A stretch of DNA of 64,000 nt from Alphaproteobacteria bacterium (GCA_018823745.1 JAHJHR010000002.1:124001-188000); one strand, 5' to 3'. Shown: positions 50,901-59,786, counted from the first letter of the stretch. A program made the numbers and translations. Notes: generated by a model not told the origin, from the letters alone.

Positions 50901-51398
50901 CTAGGCCGCCTGGGAACGCGAGAAATCGAGCAGCCTGTCGACATCGATCAGCACGAGGAGCTGCTTGTCGAGGCGATAGATGCCGCTGGAAACCTCCCGC
51001 CACATCGGATCAAGCGTCGAGGGGTTATGCTCGAACGCCTCATGCGACAGGTTCAGCACCTCGCCCACCTGATCGACCATCAGGCTGTACAGTTCGCCCT
51101 GGCACTCGACCACGACGCTCATTCCCTTGCCGGTGCCCTCTTCGGCCGGCGGCAGGCTGAGCCGGCGGCGCATATCCACGGCTGTAACGATCCGGCCGCG
51201 CAGATTGAGCGAACCGGCCACTTCCGGCGGCGACAGGGGAATGCGCGTAATGCGCTGCGGCCCCAGCACGTCATGCACGTCCAGCACCGGAAAACCGAAC
51301 ATCTGGTTGGCGACGAAGACCGTCACATACTGCTGGGCTGCCTCATTGGACACATCCACAGCCTCGCTGGAACGGCGGGTCACGAGATCGTTAGCCAT
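50901..51398 (-). CDS. cheW: Chemotaxis coupling protein CheW
   Basis: 165 residues: YVTVFVANQMFGFPVLDVHDVLGPQRITRIPLSPPEVAGSLNLRGRIVTAVDMRRRLSL about 25-83 and MSVVVECQGELYSLMVDQVGEVLNLSHEAFEHNPSTLDPMWREVSSGIYRLDKQLLVLIDVDRLLDF. These are the two beta barrels of CheW, which links receptors to CheA. It follows cheA by 8 bases. Confidence 0.95.
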   Translation of the reverse strand: MANDLVTRRSSEAVDVSNEAAQQYVTVFVANQMFGFPVLDVHDVLGPQRITRIPLSPPEVAGSLNLRGRIVTAVDMRRRLSLPPAEEGTGKGMSVVVECQGELYSLMVDQVGEVLNLSHEAFEHNPSTLDPMWREVSSGIYRLDKQLLVLIDVDRLLDFSRSQAA

Positions 51399-51406
51399 GT
51401 CTCACC

Positions 51407-54124
51407 TCACGCTACGCTGATGGATTGCGACAGGGTCTGCAGAAGCGCGTCCCGATCGTCCTTGGCAACATAATCATTGAACCCGGCGTCACGGCCGCGA
51501 TCCAGATCCTTGGCGCTGGTATGGGAGGACAGCGCCACCATCGGCACCTCCTGCCAGCGGCCGCCGCGTACCGCCCGGGCGAAATCGAAGCCGTTCATAC
51601 CCGGCATCTCGATATCGCTGACGATCACGTCGAAATCGCGCCCCTCCTCGCAATAGGCGAGAGCAGTAGAGGCATTGTCGGCCGTGGTGACGTCATAGCC
51701 GGCGACGGTCAGCAGGGGTGTCAGCAGATTGCGGAAGAACGGGCTGTCATCGACCAGCAGAACGCGCTTGCCGATCTGGTTGGCCGTGACTTCCTGCTGC
51801 GATTCCGCGTCGAACCAGTCGGCGAAGGCCTGCTGCAGGTAATAGCCGGCATCGACCACCTCGGTCGCCTTGCCACCAATGATGGCGCTGCCCATCAGGC
51901 CCGGCCGCTCGGTCTTCATGTTGATCTCGATGCGGTCCTCGACGATATCGACGATCTCGTCGACCATCAGGCCCATCGAGCGATCCTGGTCGGCGAAGAC
52001 CAGAACCGGCTGATGACCGCTGCGCTTCACCTCATAGCCCGGCACGATCGGCACCAGCGGCATCAGGCGGCCGCGATACTGCACCACCGGACGGCCATCC
52101 GACCATTCCATCTTGTTGCAGTCGATTTCCTCCAGCCGGGCCACCAGGGCCAGCGGCACCGCCTTCGGATTCTCATCACCGGCGCGGAAGATCAGCAACG
52201 AGGTGCGGGTGCGCGAGGCCATGATCTCGGTGGCGATGGCGTCGGCGCGGTTTTCGTCCTGGGCGACACCGATCTCGCCGGTCGCAGCCGCAATACCGTT
52301 CGGGTCCAGGATCATGATGACACTGCCATCGCCCAGGATGGTATTGCCGGAGAACAGCGAGATGGAGCGCAGGATCGGCGCCACCGGCTTGACCACGATT
52401 TCTTCGGTGTCGAACACCTTGTCGACGATGATGCCGAAGGTGTAGGTGCCGACCTGGGTGACGACGATGAAGCTGTCCGAACCGGCCTCGGCGGGCTGGT
52501 CGTCCAGATTCAGCATCTTGGCCAGCGAGACCAGCGGCAGCAGCCGGTCGCGCAGGCGCAGCACCGGCACATTGTTCAGCTTCTCGATCTGATGCTCGGA
52601 ATTATTCGAGGCGCGCACCAGCTCAACCACGCTGATCTGCGGGATCGCGAAGCGCTCGCCGCGGCAGGCCACGACCAGAGCCGAGACAATAGCCAGGGTC
52701 AGCGGGATCTTGATGGTGAAGCTGGAGCCCTTGCCCTCGCGGCTGTTCAGCTCGATGGTGCCGCCGATCTTCTCGATATTGGTGCGCACCACATCCATGC
52801 CGACGCCGCGGCCGGAAACGGAGGTGACCTGCGCCGCCGTGGAGAAGCCGGCCTTGAAGATGTATTGCTGGATTTGCTGCAGCGGCATGCCTTCCAGCTC
52901 TGCCTCGGAAGCAAGGCCGTTCTGGACCACCTTCTGCTTGATCTTCTCGATGTTCAGGCCCCGGCCATCATCGCTGATCTCGATGATGATGTGACCGCCC
53001 TCGTGATAGGCGTTCAGCGTGATCGTACCGGTATCGGTCTTACCGGCGGCCAGACGGTCTGCAATGCCCTCAATGCCGTGATCGGCGGAATTGCGGACCA
53101 TATGGGTCAGCGGGTCCTTGATCAGCTCCAGCACCTGGCGATCCAGCTCGGTGTCGGCGCCCAGCATCTTCAGGTCGATCTTCTTGCCCAGTTCATGGGC
53201 CAGATCGCGCACGATGCGAGGCAGCTTCGCCCAGGCATTGCCGATGGGCTGCATGCGGGTCTTCATGACGCCGTCCTGCAGTTCCGACGTGACCTGCGAC
53301 AGGCGCTGCAACGGCACGGTGAATTCGGAATCCTTGTAGCGCCGCATGATCTGCAGCAGCTGGTTGCGGGTCAGCACCAGTTCGCTGACCATCGTCATCA
53401 GGTTTTCCAGCAGCTCGACCGAGACGCGGATATTCTGGTTGGCAACCGCCGAGTCCGCGGTCTCCGCAGAGGTCATGCCGCCGCCATTCTTGGCGACCAG
53501 ATCATTGCCGGCAGGCTTGGCCACCGGCGCCGGGGCCGGGGTTGCCGCAGGGACCGGCGCGGCCGGCGCGTCTTCCGGGCCGGGGGTCGACTGGAAAATC
53601 GCCTCAAGCTCATCCAGCGAGACTTCGCCGGGGCGGGTGCCGATCTCGGAAGAGATGGAGTCATCCATGCCGGCATCGGCCGCTTCGGCAGCCTCAAGAG
53701 CGGGTTCCGGCTCGGGAGCGGCGGTGGTGGCAATGGTCGCGGTGGTTTCGCCGGCGGCCATGGCGTCCAGGGCGGCGATCAGGTCGCCATCCTGGCCTTC
53801 CGGCTCAGCCTCGGTCTGCTCCAGCACGGAGACGATCATCTTGATCCGGTCGAGCGAGGCCAGGATCAGCGTGACAGCCTGCGGCGTCACCTCCAGCTCG
53901 CCATCGCGGAACCGGCCCAGCACATTCTCCGAGGCATGGGCGACAGCCTCAAGCCGGGGCAGGCCGAGGAAGCCGCAGGTGCCCTTGATGGTGTGCACGA
54001 GGCGGAAGATATTCCCCAGCAGCGACGGATCGTTGGGATTCTGTTCCAGCCGGACGATTTCCACGTCGAGCGTTCCAAGATTTTCGACGGTCTCCGTCAG
54101 AAATTCGCTGAGCAGATCATCCAT
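51407..54124 (-). CDS. cheA: Chemotaxis histidine kinase CheA with extra CheW domain and receiver
   Basis: 905 residues. P1: phospho-His44 in IFRLVHTIKGTCGFLG. An acidic/Pro linker of about 130 residues follows, then dimerisation (LMTMVSELVLTRNQLLQIMRR), ATPase (MVRNSADHGIEG; HIIIEISDDGRGLNIEKI; GRGVGMDVVRTNIEKIGG), and two consecutive CheW-like domains (about 490-625 and 635-765). A C-terminal receiver about 780-900 has VLLVDDSPFFRN and VIVSDIEMPGMNG. This CheA-REC hybrid may route phosphate internally as a sink. ATG 54124 begins at P1 with GGGGA upstream; the track start at 54202 is unnecessary. A CtrA-type box lies 95 bases upstream. Confidence 0.95.
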   Translation of the reverse strand: MDDLLSEFLTETVENLGTLDVEIVRLEQNPNDPSLLGNIFRLVHTIKGTCGFLGLPRLEAVAHASENVLGRFRDGELEVTPQAVTLILASLDRIKMIVSVLEQTEAEPEGQDGDLIAALDAMAAGETTATIATTAAPEPEPALEAAEAADAGMDDSISSEIGTRPGEVSLDELEAIFQSTPGPEDAPAAPVPAATPAPAPVAKPAGNDLVAKNGGGMTSAETADSAVANQNIRVSVELLENLMTMVSELVLTRNQLLQIMRRYKDSEFTVPLQRLSQVTSELQDGVMKTRMQPIGNAWAKLPRIVRDLAHELGKKIDLKMLGADTELDRQVLELIKDPLTHMVRNSADHGIEGIADRLAAGKTDTGTITLNAYHEGGHIIIEISDDGRGLNIEKIKQKVVQNGLASEAELEGMPLQQIQQYIFKAGFSTAAQVTSVSGRGVGMDVVRTNIEKIGGTIELNSREGKGSSFTIKIPLTLAIVSALVVACRGERFAIPQISVVELVRASNNSEHQIEKLNNVPVLRLRDRLLPLVSLAKMLNLDDQPAEAGSDSFIVVTQVGTYTFGIIVDKVFDTEEIVVKPVAPILRSISLFSGNTILGDGSVIMILDPNGIAAATGEIGVAQDENRADAIATEIMASRTRTSLLIFRAGDENPKAVPLALVARLEEIDCNKMEWSDGRPVVQYRGRLMPLVPIVPGYEVKRSGHQPVLVFADQDRSMGLMVDEIVDIVEDRIEINMKTERPGLMGSAIIGGKATEVVDAGYYLQQAFADWFDAESQQEVTANQIGKRVLLVDDSPFFRNLLTPLLTVAGYDVTTADNASTALAYCEEGRDFDVIVSDIEMPGMNGFDFARAVRGGRWQEVPMVALSSHTSAKDLDRGRDAGFNDYVAKDDRDALLQTLSQSISVA

Positions 54125-54218
54125 CTTGAAATTTCCCCGTCCCGTTGTGGCTGTCTTGCTGTACCGGCAGTCGAGAGACCGCCCGTTGATCATGGGCCCC
54201 ATGAATAGACGCCGAGAT

Positions 54219-54233
54219 TTAAAACTTAGTTAA
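54219..54233. promoter_or_regulatory. Perfect CtrA-type box (TTAA-N7-TTAA) upstream of cheA
   Basis: TTAAAACTTAGTTAA matches the full CtrA consensus of two TTAA half-sites seven bases apart. It lies about 95 bases before the cheA start and 40 bases after the chpT stop, so it most likely controls the cheA-W-Y-B-R operon. Confidence 0.7.
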
Positions 54234-54274
54234 TGATACCGCGAAATTTTATGCGGCGCTGCCACGACGTGACA

Positions 54275-54922
54275 TCAGCGCACTTCCGGCACGGTCAATC
54301 TAAGCTGCACCCGATCCGTTTCCAGCCCACACTGGACTGGCGTGCCCAGCCGCCGGGCCAGAAGCCCCGCGATGAAACCAACCACGGCGCGGGAATCAAG
54401 TTCGGCCGGCGCCTCCTCGGCAGCCAGGGCCGCGACCGTCCCGGCATCAAGCCTGGCGCCAACCCCGCGTGCCTCAACGGTGATGGACAGCCCATCGCCG
54501 TCCGATTGCGAGGCGATTGTGAGGCTGCCGCCCCGGGGCAGCGCCTCGGCACCGACCACCGCCAAGGCCAGCATGATGCGCAGCACGCCCGGCCCCGCCC
54601 CTTGCGATTCCAGCCGCGCATCAGGGCGCCAATCCAGCACGACCTTGCCGTCCTGCAGGTAATCGGCCAGCAATTTGCGGCCATCGCTGAGCGGGTGATC
54701 ATTGCGCTCGCCGGCGATGCCGAAGGCTATGCGGTACAGGCTGAGCCGGGCCGCCGCCTGGCGGGCGCTGCGGCCGACCAGTTCCAGCGCCTCGTCCGAC
54801 ATCTCGCCCGGCCCCATCTCCTCGATCAGTTCGAGACCGTTCACGATGGCACCCGCCGGGCTGATCAAATCATGGCAGAGACGAGAGACCAGTAGGTCCA
54901 TAACCCTTATCTCGACGTGCAT
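54275..54922 (-). CDS. chpT: Histidine phosphotransferase ChpT
   Basis: 215 residues. DHp-like first half with His17 in LLVSRLCHDLISPAGAIVNGLELIEE, then a degenerate ATPase-like domain (PARLESQGAGPGVLRIMLALAVVGAEALPRGGSLTIAS...) without intact N/G boxes, as in ChpT. It passes phosphate from CckA to CtrA and CpdR. AAGGAG abuts ATG 54928 but is 6 bases from ATG 54922, so I start at the latter. It lies upstream of cheA, same strand, divergent from the DUF3553 gene. Confidence 0.88.
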   Translation of the reverse strand: MHVEIRVMDLLVSRLCHDLISPAGAIVNGLELIEEMGPGEMSDEALELVGRSARQAAARLSLYRIAFGIAGERNDHPLSDGRKLLADYLQDGKVVLDWRPDARLESQGAGPGVLRIMLALAVVGAEALPRGGSLTIASQSDGDGLSITVEARGVGARLDAGTVAALAAEEAPAELDSRAVVGFIAGLLARRLGTPVQCGLETDRVQLRLTVPEVR

Positions 54923-54984
54923 CCGCATCTCCTTAAGCCTTATGCTGGGCGCACCGACAATGGAAAGCAGGTGCGCAACCCGTC

Positions 54985-55194
54985 ATGAACAACAAATTCC
55001 AGTCGATGAACGCCGCCGCCCTGGAAGGTGGCCTCGCCCCCGGTGTGCTGGTTCGCCACCCGACCCAGCCTGACTGGGGGCTGGGGCAGGTCCAGTCGGT
55101 GATCGGCAACCGGATCACCGTCAATTTCGAGCATGCAGGTAAACAACTTATAAACGGCGACGTAATTGGTCTTCTTTCCGCCGAGGATGACTAG
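54985..55194 (+). CDS. DUF3553-family small protein
   Basis: 69 residues: a short polar lead, then APGVLVRHPTQPDWGLGQVQSVIGNRITVNFEHAGKQLINGDVIGLL. This is a small beta-barrel pattern like the CarD/Tudor-type fold of DUF3553 (VxHPxxPDWGxGxV). A nucleic-acid or protein-binding role is plausible but unproven. Its start is 62 bases from the divergent chpT start, so they share a promoter region. Confidence 0.8.
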   Translation: MNNKFQSMNAAALEGGLAPGVLVRHPTQPDWGLGQVQSVIGNRITVNFEHAGKQLINGDVIGLLSAEDD

Positions 55195-55198
55195 ACGA

Positions 55199-55222
55199 AA
55201 GCCCTGCCCTGGGCTAGGGCTT
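55199..55222 (+). terminator. Hairpin after the DUF3553 gene
   Basis: AAGCCCTGCC and GGCTAGGGCTT form a stem of about 10 bp with one bulge, 4 bases after the stop codon. The following bases are GAGAAAGG rather than U's, so termination would be weak. Confidence 0.4.
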
Positions 55223-55269
55223 GAGAAAGGAAAGCGGATCAGACCGCTTGCCAGGGAGGACACAACCGC

Positions 55270-57015
55270 ATGCCGAATGGCACGCCTGATCCGGACAACG
55301 CATCCGGTAAAGCCGTAATCACCCCCCGCCGTCCCGGGCGCGATGGAGACAAGGGACGGCGCAAGGCCAGCGCCTTCGCCAAGGGCCGGCTGGTCGATGA
55401 ACGGGCCATCGCCGAGGTGGACTGGCTGCTGACCGACCGCCTGAATCATCGCGACCTGCTGATCGAGCATCTGCACGCGATCCAGGATCACTATGGCCAT
55501 ATCTCGGTCCGGCATCTGGCAGCATTGGCCCATCTGATGCGCCTGCCGATGGCGGAGGTCTATGAGGTCGCCACCTTCTACGCCCATTTCGACGTGCTGC
55601 GGGAAGACGACGACATCCCGGAACAACTGACCATCCGGGTCTGCGACAGCCTGACCTGCGGGCTGATGGGGGCGGAGGCGATCATCGCCGAGCTGGAAGC
55701 CAACCCGCCACCCGGCAAGCGCATCCTGCGCGCGCCCTGCATGGGGGCCTGCGACCGTGCCCCCGTTGCCGCCTATAACCACGTCCAGATTCCCCGCTGC
55801 ACGGCGTCGATGATCCGCGAGGGCGGCCCCTTCGTGCTGGACGAGGCACCGCCCTATGACAGTCTCGACGCCTATATAGCGGGCGGCGGCTATGAGGAGC
55901 TGACGGATCTGCGCGAGGGCCGGCTGACGCCCGAGGCGATCATCGGGCAGCTGAAGCAGAGCGGATTGCGCGGGCTGGGTGGTGCCGGCTTCCCGACCGA
56001 CCGGAAATGGGCGCTGGTCCGGTCTCAGCCCGGCCCGAAATTCATGGCGGTGAATGCCGATGAGGGCGAGCCCGGCACCTTCAAGGACCGGTTCTACATG
56101 GAAAGCGATCCGCACCGCCTGTTCGAGGGCATGCTGATCGGCGCCACCGTCACCGGCTGCCAGGATATCTATCTCTATCTGCGTGACGAATACCCTCATC
56201 TGCGGGCGGTCCTGGCGGCTGAACTGCACCATCTGCGCGAGGCCGGGCTGCTGGGCGATATCCAGGTGCATGTGCGGCGCGGCGCCGGGGCGTATATCTG
56301 CGGCGAGGAATCGGCGATGATCGAATCGATCGAGGGCAAGCGCGGCCTGCCCCGCCACCGCCCGCCCTATGTCGCGGAGAAGGGCCTGTTCGGCCGCCCG
56401 ACGCTGGTGAACAATGTCGAGACGCTGTTCTGGGTGCGCGACATATTGCAGGACGGGCCGGACTGGTTCGCCGGGTTGGGGCGGCGCGGCCATAAAGGTA
56501 TCCGCGCCTTCTCCGTCTCCGGAAGGGTGCGGGAGCCGGGCGTGAAGCTGGCCCCCGCCGGCATCACCGCGCGCGAGCTGATCGAGGAATTTTGCGGCGG
56601 CATGGCCGAGGGCCACACCTTCAAGGCCTATCTGCCGGGCGGCGCGTCCGGCGGCATATTGCCGGCCAGCCTGGCCGACATCCCGCTGGATTTCGGCACG
56701 CTGGTCGAGCATGACAGCTTCGTCGGCAGCCATGCCGTCATCATCCTGTCCGACCGCGACAACACCGCCGATGCCGCGCTGAACCTGATGCGCTTCTTCG
56801 CCGAGGAGAGCTGCGGCCAATGCACGCCCTGCCGCCTGGGCACCGAGAAGGCGGCCCAGCTGATGGCCCAGCCGGACTGGGACGAGCCGCTGCTGCGCGA
56901 CCTCGCCCGCGCCATGGCCGATGCCTCGATCTGTGGCCTCGGTCAGGCTGCGCCCAACCCGATGCTGAGCGTGCTCACGCATTTTCCCGAGGACGTGGCG
57001 GCAAGAGACTCGTGA
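55270..57015 (+). CDS. NAD-dependent formate dehydrogenase, fused gamma-beta (FdsG-FdsB) diaphorase subunit
   Basis: 581 residues. A NuoE-like part (about 40-195) carries [2Fe-2S] cysteines in CDSLTCGLMG and APCMGACDRAP. A NuoF-like part (about 225-575) has FMN/NAD loops GLGGAGFPTDRKW and RRGAGAYICGEESAMIESIEGKRG, and the [4Fe-4S] site ESCGQCTPCRLGTEKAAQ. In most Fds enzymes these are separate FdsG and FdsB proteins; here they are one chain, as in hydrogenase HoxF. It transfers electrons from FdsA to NAD. CAGGGAGGA precedes ATG 55270. The stop overlaps fdsA (TGATG). Confidence 0.88.
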   Translation: MPNGTPDPDNASGKAVITPRRPGRDGDKGRRKASAFAKGRLVDERAIAEVDWLLTDRLNHRDLLIEHLHAIQDHYGHISVRHLAALAHLMRLPMAEVYEVATFYAHFDVLREDDDIPEQLTIRVCDSLTCGLMGAEAIIAELEANPPPGKRILRAPCMGACDRAPVAAYNHVQIPRCTASMIREGGPFVLDEAPPYDSLDAYIAGGGYEELTDLREGRLTPEAIIGQLKQSGLRGLGGAGFPTDRKWALVRSQPGPKFMAVNADEGEPGTFKDRFYMESDPHRLFEGMLIGATVTGCQDIYLYLRDEYPHLRAVLAAELHHLREAGLLGDIQVHVRRGAGAYICGEESAMIESIEGKRGLPRHRPPYVAEKGLFGRPTLVNNVETLFWVRDILQDGPDWFAGLGRRGHKGIRAFSVSGRVREPGVKLAPAGITARELIEEFCGGMAEGHTFKAYLPGGASGGILPASLADIPLDFGTLVEHDSFVGSHAVIILSDRDNTADAALNLMRFFAEESCGQCTPCRLGTEKAAQLMAQPDWDEPLLRDLARAMADASICGLGQAAPNPMLSVLTHFPEDVAARDS

Positions 57016-59786
57016 TGACGACCGGGGCAATCCGTTTCACGCTGGACGGACGGGAGGTTGACGCCGCCCCCGGCGAGACCCTCTGGCAGGTCGCCCAGCG
57101 ACTGGGCACGGAAATTCCGCATCTGTGCCACCGGCCCGAACCCGGCTACAGGCCGGACGGCAATTGCCGCGCCTGCATGGTCGAGATCGACGGCGAGCGC
57201 ACGCTGGCCGCGTCATGCATTCGCCAGCCGGCGCCGGGCATGATGGTGAAGACAGCGTCTGAGCGTGCCAAGGCGTCGCGCCGCACGATCTTCGAATTGC
57301 TGCTGGCCGACCAGCCGGCACAGCCACAGGCGCATGACCCCGCCAGCACCTTCTGGCACTGGGCCGAGGCAATGGAGATCGCCGACAGCCGCTTCCCGAA
57401 GCGCGCCGCCCGCCCGAAGCCGGACTCCAGCCACCCCGCCATCGCCGTGAACATGGATGCCTGCATCCAGTGCAATCTCTGCGTCCGCGCCTGTCGCGAG
57501 GTGCAGGTGAACGACGTGATCGGCATGGCCGGGCGCGGCCATAATGCCGAGATCGTGTTTGATTTTGGCGATCCGATGGGCGACAGCACCTGCGTTGCCT
57601 GCGGCGAATGCGTGCAGGCCTGCCCGACCGGCGCGCTGATGCCGGCCAGCCTGCTGAATGAGGCCGGACTGCCCGGCAAGCAGCCGGAGCGCGCAGTGGA
57701 CAGCCTGTGCCCCTATTGCGGCGTCGGCTGCCAGCTGACCTTTCAGGTCGCCGACAACCGCATCCTGGCGGTCGATGGCCGCGACGGGCCGGCCAACCAC
57801 AACCGGCTCTGCGTGAAGGGGCGCTACGGCTTCGACTATGTGCACAGCAAGGAACGGCTGACCAAACCGCTGATCCGCCGCGAGGATGCACCGAAGGATC
57901 GTTCGCTGGACATCGACCCCGCCAACCCGCTGACCCATTTCCGCGAGGCAAGCTGGGAGGAAGCGCTGGAGCGTGCGGCAACCGGCCTCGCCCGCATCCG
58001 CGACACGAACGGGCCGAACGCGCTGGCCGGCTTCGGCTCCGCCAAGGGCTCGAATGAGGAAGCCTATCTGTTCCAGAAGCTGGTGCGCACCGGCTTCGGC
58101 ACCAACAATATCGATCACTGCACAAGGCTGTGCCACGCCTCCTCGGTCGCGGCGCTGATCGAGGGCATCGGCTCCGGCGCGGTGACAGCACCGTTCTACG
58201 AATGCGCGAATTCCGACGTCATCATCGTCATCGGCGCGACGCCGACGGTGAATCACCCGGTCGCCGCGACCTTCATCAAGAATGCCGTGAAGCGCGGCGC
58301 CAGGCTGATCGTCATCGACCCGCGCGGCCAGGGGCTGACGCGCCACGCCGATCTGCATCTGCAATTCCGGGGCGGCACCGATGTCGCGCTGCTGAACGCG
58401 ATGATCCACACCATCATCGAGGAAGAGCTGACCGATACCGGTTACATCGCCCGTCACACCGAGGATTTTGCGACGCTGAAAGCCCGCGTTGCGGAATACA
58501 GCCCGGAGAAGATGGAGCCGCTTTGCGGCATCCCGGCAGAGACACTGCGCCGTACCGCGCGGCTCTATGCCGGGGCCAAGGCGGCGATGATCTTCTGGGG
58601 CATGGGCATCTCGCAGCACACCCACGGCACCGACAATGCACGCTGCCTGATCGCGCTGGCGCTGCTGACCGGCAATATCGGCAAGCCGGGCGCGGGCCTG
58701 CATCCGCTGCGCGGCCAGAACAATGTGCAGGGTGCGTCGGATGCCGGGCTGATCCCGATGTTCCTGCCGGATTACCGGCCGGTCGAGGACAGCGCCATCC
58801 GGGAGATTTTTGAGGCCGTCTGGGGAACCCCTATCGACCCGCATAAGGGCCTGACCGTGGTGGAGATCATGGATGCGGCCCATCGCGGCGAGATACGCGG
58901 CATGTACATCATGGGCGAGAACCCGGCCATGTCCGACCCGGACCAGACCCATGTCCGCGAGGCTTTGGCGAAGCTGGATCATCTGGTGGTGCAGGAAATC
59001 TTCCTGACCGAGACCGCCGCCTTCGCCGATGTGATCCTGCCGGCCACCGCCTTCCCGGAAAAGGATGGCAGCTTCACCAACACCAACCGGCAGGTGCAGA
59101 TCGGCCGCAAGGCCATCGATGCACCGGGCGAGGCGCGGCAGGATTGGTGGATCATCCAGGAACTCGCCAACCGCCTCGGCCTCGGCTGGAGCTACGGCCA
59201 CCCGCGCGACGCCTATGAGGAGATGCGCGGCCTGATGCCCTCGATCCGGGGCATAAGCTGGGAACGCCTGGAGCGAGAAGGCTCCGTCACCTATCCCTGC
59301 GACAGCGCGGATGATCCCGGCCAGGAAGTGATCTTCGGCGATGGCTTCCCGACGGAAAGCGGCAAGGCACGCTTCGTTGCCACCGATATCCGCCCGCCCG
59401 ATGAGATGCCGGATGAGGACTACCCCTTCATCCTGACCACCGGCCGCATTCTGGAACATTGGCACACCGGGGCGATGACCCGGCGCGCCACCGTGCTGGA
59501 TGCCATCGAGCCGGAGCCGTTCTGCCATGTCTCGGCCGAGGATCTTGGCCGGGCGGGCATCCTGCCGGGCGATCAGATCCGAGTGCGCACCCGGCGCGGC
59601 GCCATAGAGCTGAAGGCCCGGCTCGACCGCGACGTGCCCAGCGGGACCATTTTCATTCCGTTCTGCTATGCCGAGGCGGCGGCCAATTTCCTGACCAACC
59701 CGGCGCTTGATCCCGATGGCAAGATTCCGGAGCTGAAATATTGCGCCGCCCGGCTGGAGCGGACCAACCAGACTGCGGCAGAATAG
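57015..59786 (+). CDS. fdsA: NAD-dependent formate dehydrogenase alpha (catalytic) subunit
   Basis: 923-residue molybdenum enzyme oxidising formate to CO2. Seen: N-terminal [2Fe-2S] domain (CHRPEPGYRPDGNCRACMVE), ferredoxin motifs CIQCNLCVRACREVQ and CVACGECVQACPTGAL, and the [4Fe-4S] in CPYCGVGCQLTF about 233. The catalytic Cys is probably the one in DHCTRLCHASSVAALIEG about 374-391, with conserved His next to it; no selenocysteine codon is used. MGDG-binding and C-terminal molydopterin domains run to the end. No His-Cys3 cluster motif is visible between the 2Fe-2S and ferredoxin domains. Soluble and cytoplasmic. Confidence 0.93.
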   Translation: MTTGAIRFTLDGREVDAAPGETLWQVAQRLGTEIPHLCHRPEPGYRPDGNCRACMVEIDGERTLAASCIRQPAPGMMVKTASERAKASRRTIFELLLADQPAQPQAHDPASTFWHWAEAMEIADSRFPKRAARPKPDSSHPAIAVNMDACIQCNLCVRACREVQVNDVIGMAGRGHNAEIVFDFGDPMGDSTCVACGECVQACPTGALMPASLLNEAGLPGKQPERAVDSLCPYCGVGCQLTFQVADNRILAVDGRDGPANHNRLCVKGRYGFDYVHSKERLTKPLIRREDAPKDRSLDIDPANPLTHFREASWEEALERAATGLARIRDTNGPNALAGFGSAKGSNEEAYLFQKLVRTGFGTNNIDHCTRLCHASSVAALIEGIGSGAVTAPFYECANSDVIIVIGATPTVNHPVAATFIKNAVKRGARLIVIDPRGQGLTRHADLHLQFRGGTDVALLNAMIHTIIEEELTDTGYIARHTEDFATLKARVAEYSPEKMEPLCGIPAETLRRTARLYAGAKAAMIFWGMGISQHTHGTDNARCLIALALLTGNIGKPGAGLHPLRGQNNVQGASDAGLIPMFLPDYRPVEDSAIREIFEAVWGTPIDPHKGLTVVEIMDAAHRGEIRGMYIMGENPAMSDPDQTHVREALAKLDHLVVQEIFLTETAAFADVILPATAFPEKDGSFTNTNRQVQIGRKAIDAPGEARQDWWIIQELANRLGLGWSYGHPRDAYEEMRGLMPSIRGISWERLEREGSVTYPCDSADDPGQEVIFGDGFPTESGKARFVATDIRPPDEMPDEDYPFILTTGRILEHWHTGAMTRRATVLDAIEPEPFCHVSAEDLGRAGILPGDQIRVRTRRGAIELKARLDRDVPSGTIFIPFCYAEAAANFLTNPALDPDGKIPELKYCAARLERTNQTAAE

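Noticed and set aside
51425-54208. 927-codon ORF on the plus strand
   Set aside because: It is antisense to cheA, whose domains are unmistakable. The translation is low-complexity His/Gln/Arg-rich, typical of GC-rich shadow frames. The same applies to long ORFs at 26188-28368 (-), 43603-45438 (+), 46022-47494 (+), 15051-16937 (+) and 57213-59861 (-).
57015-59786. Selenocysteine in formate dehydrogenase
   Set aside because: The frame is uninterrupted by TGA, and the active-site region HCTRLCHAS uses Cys codons.
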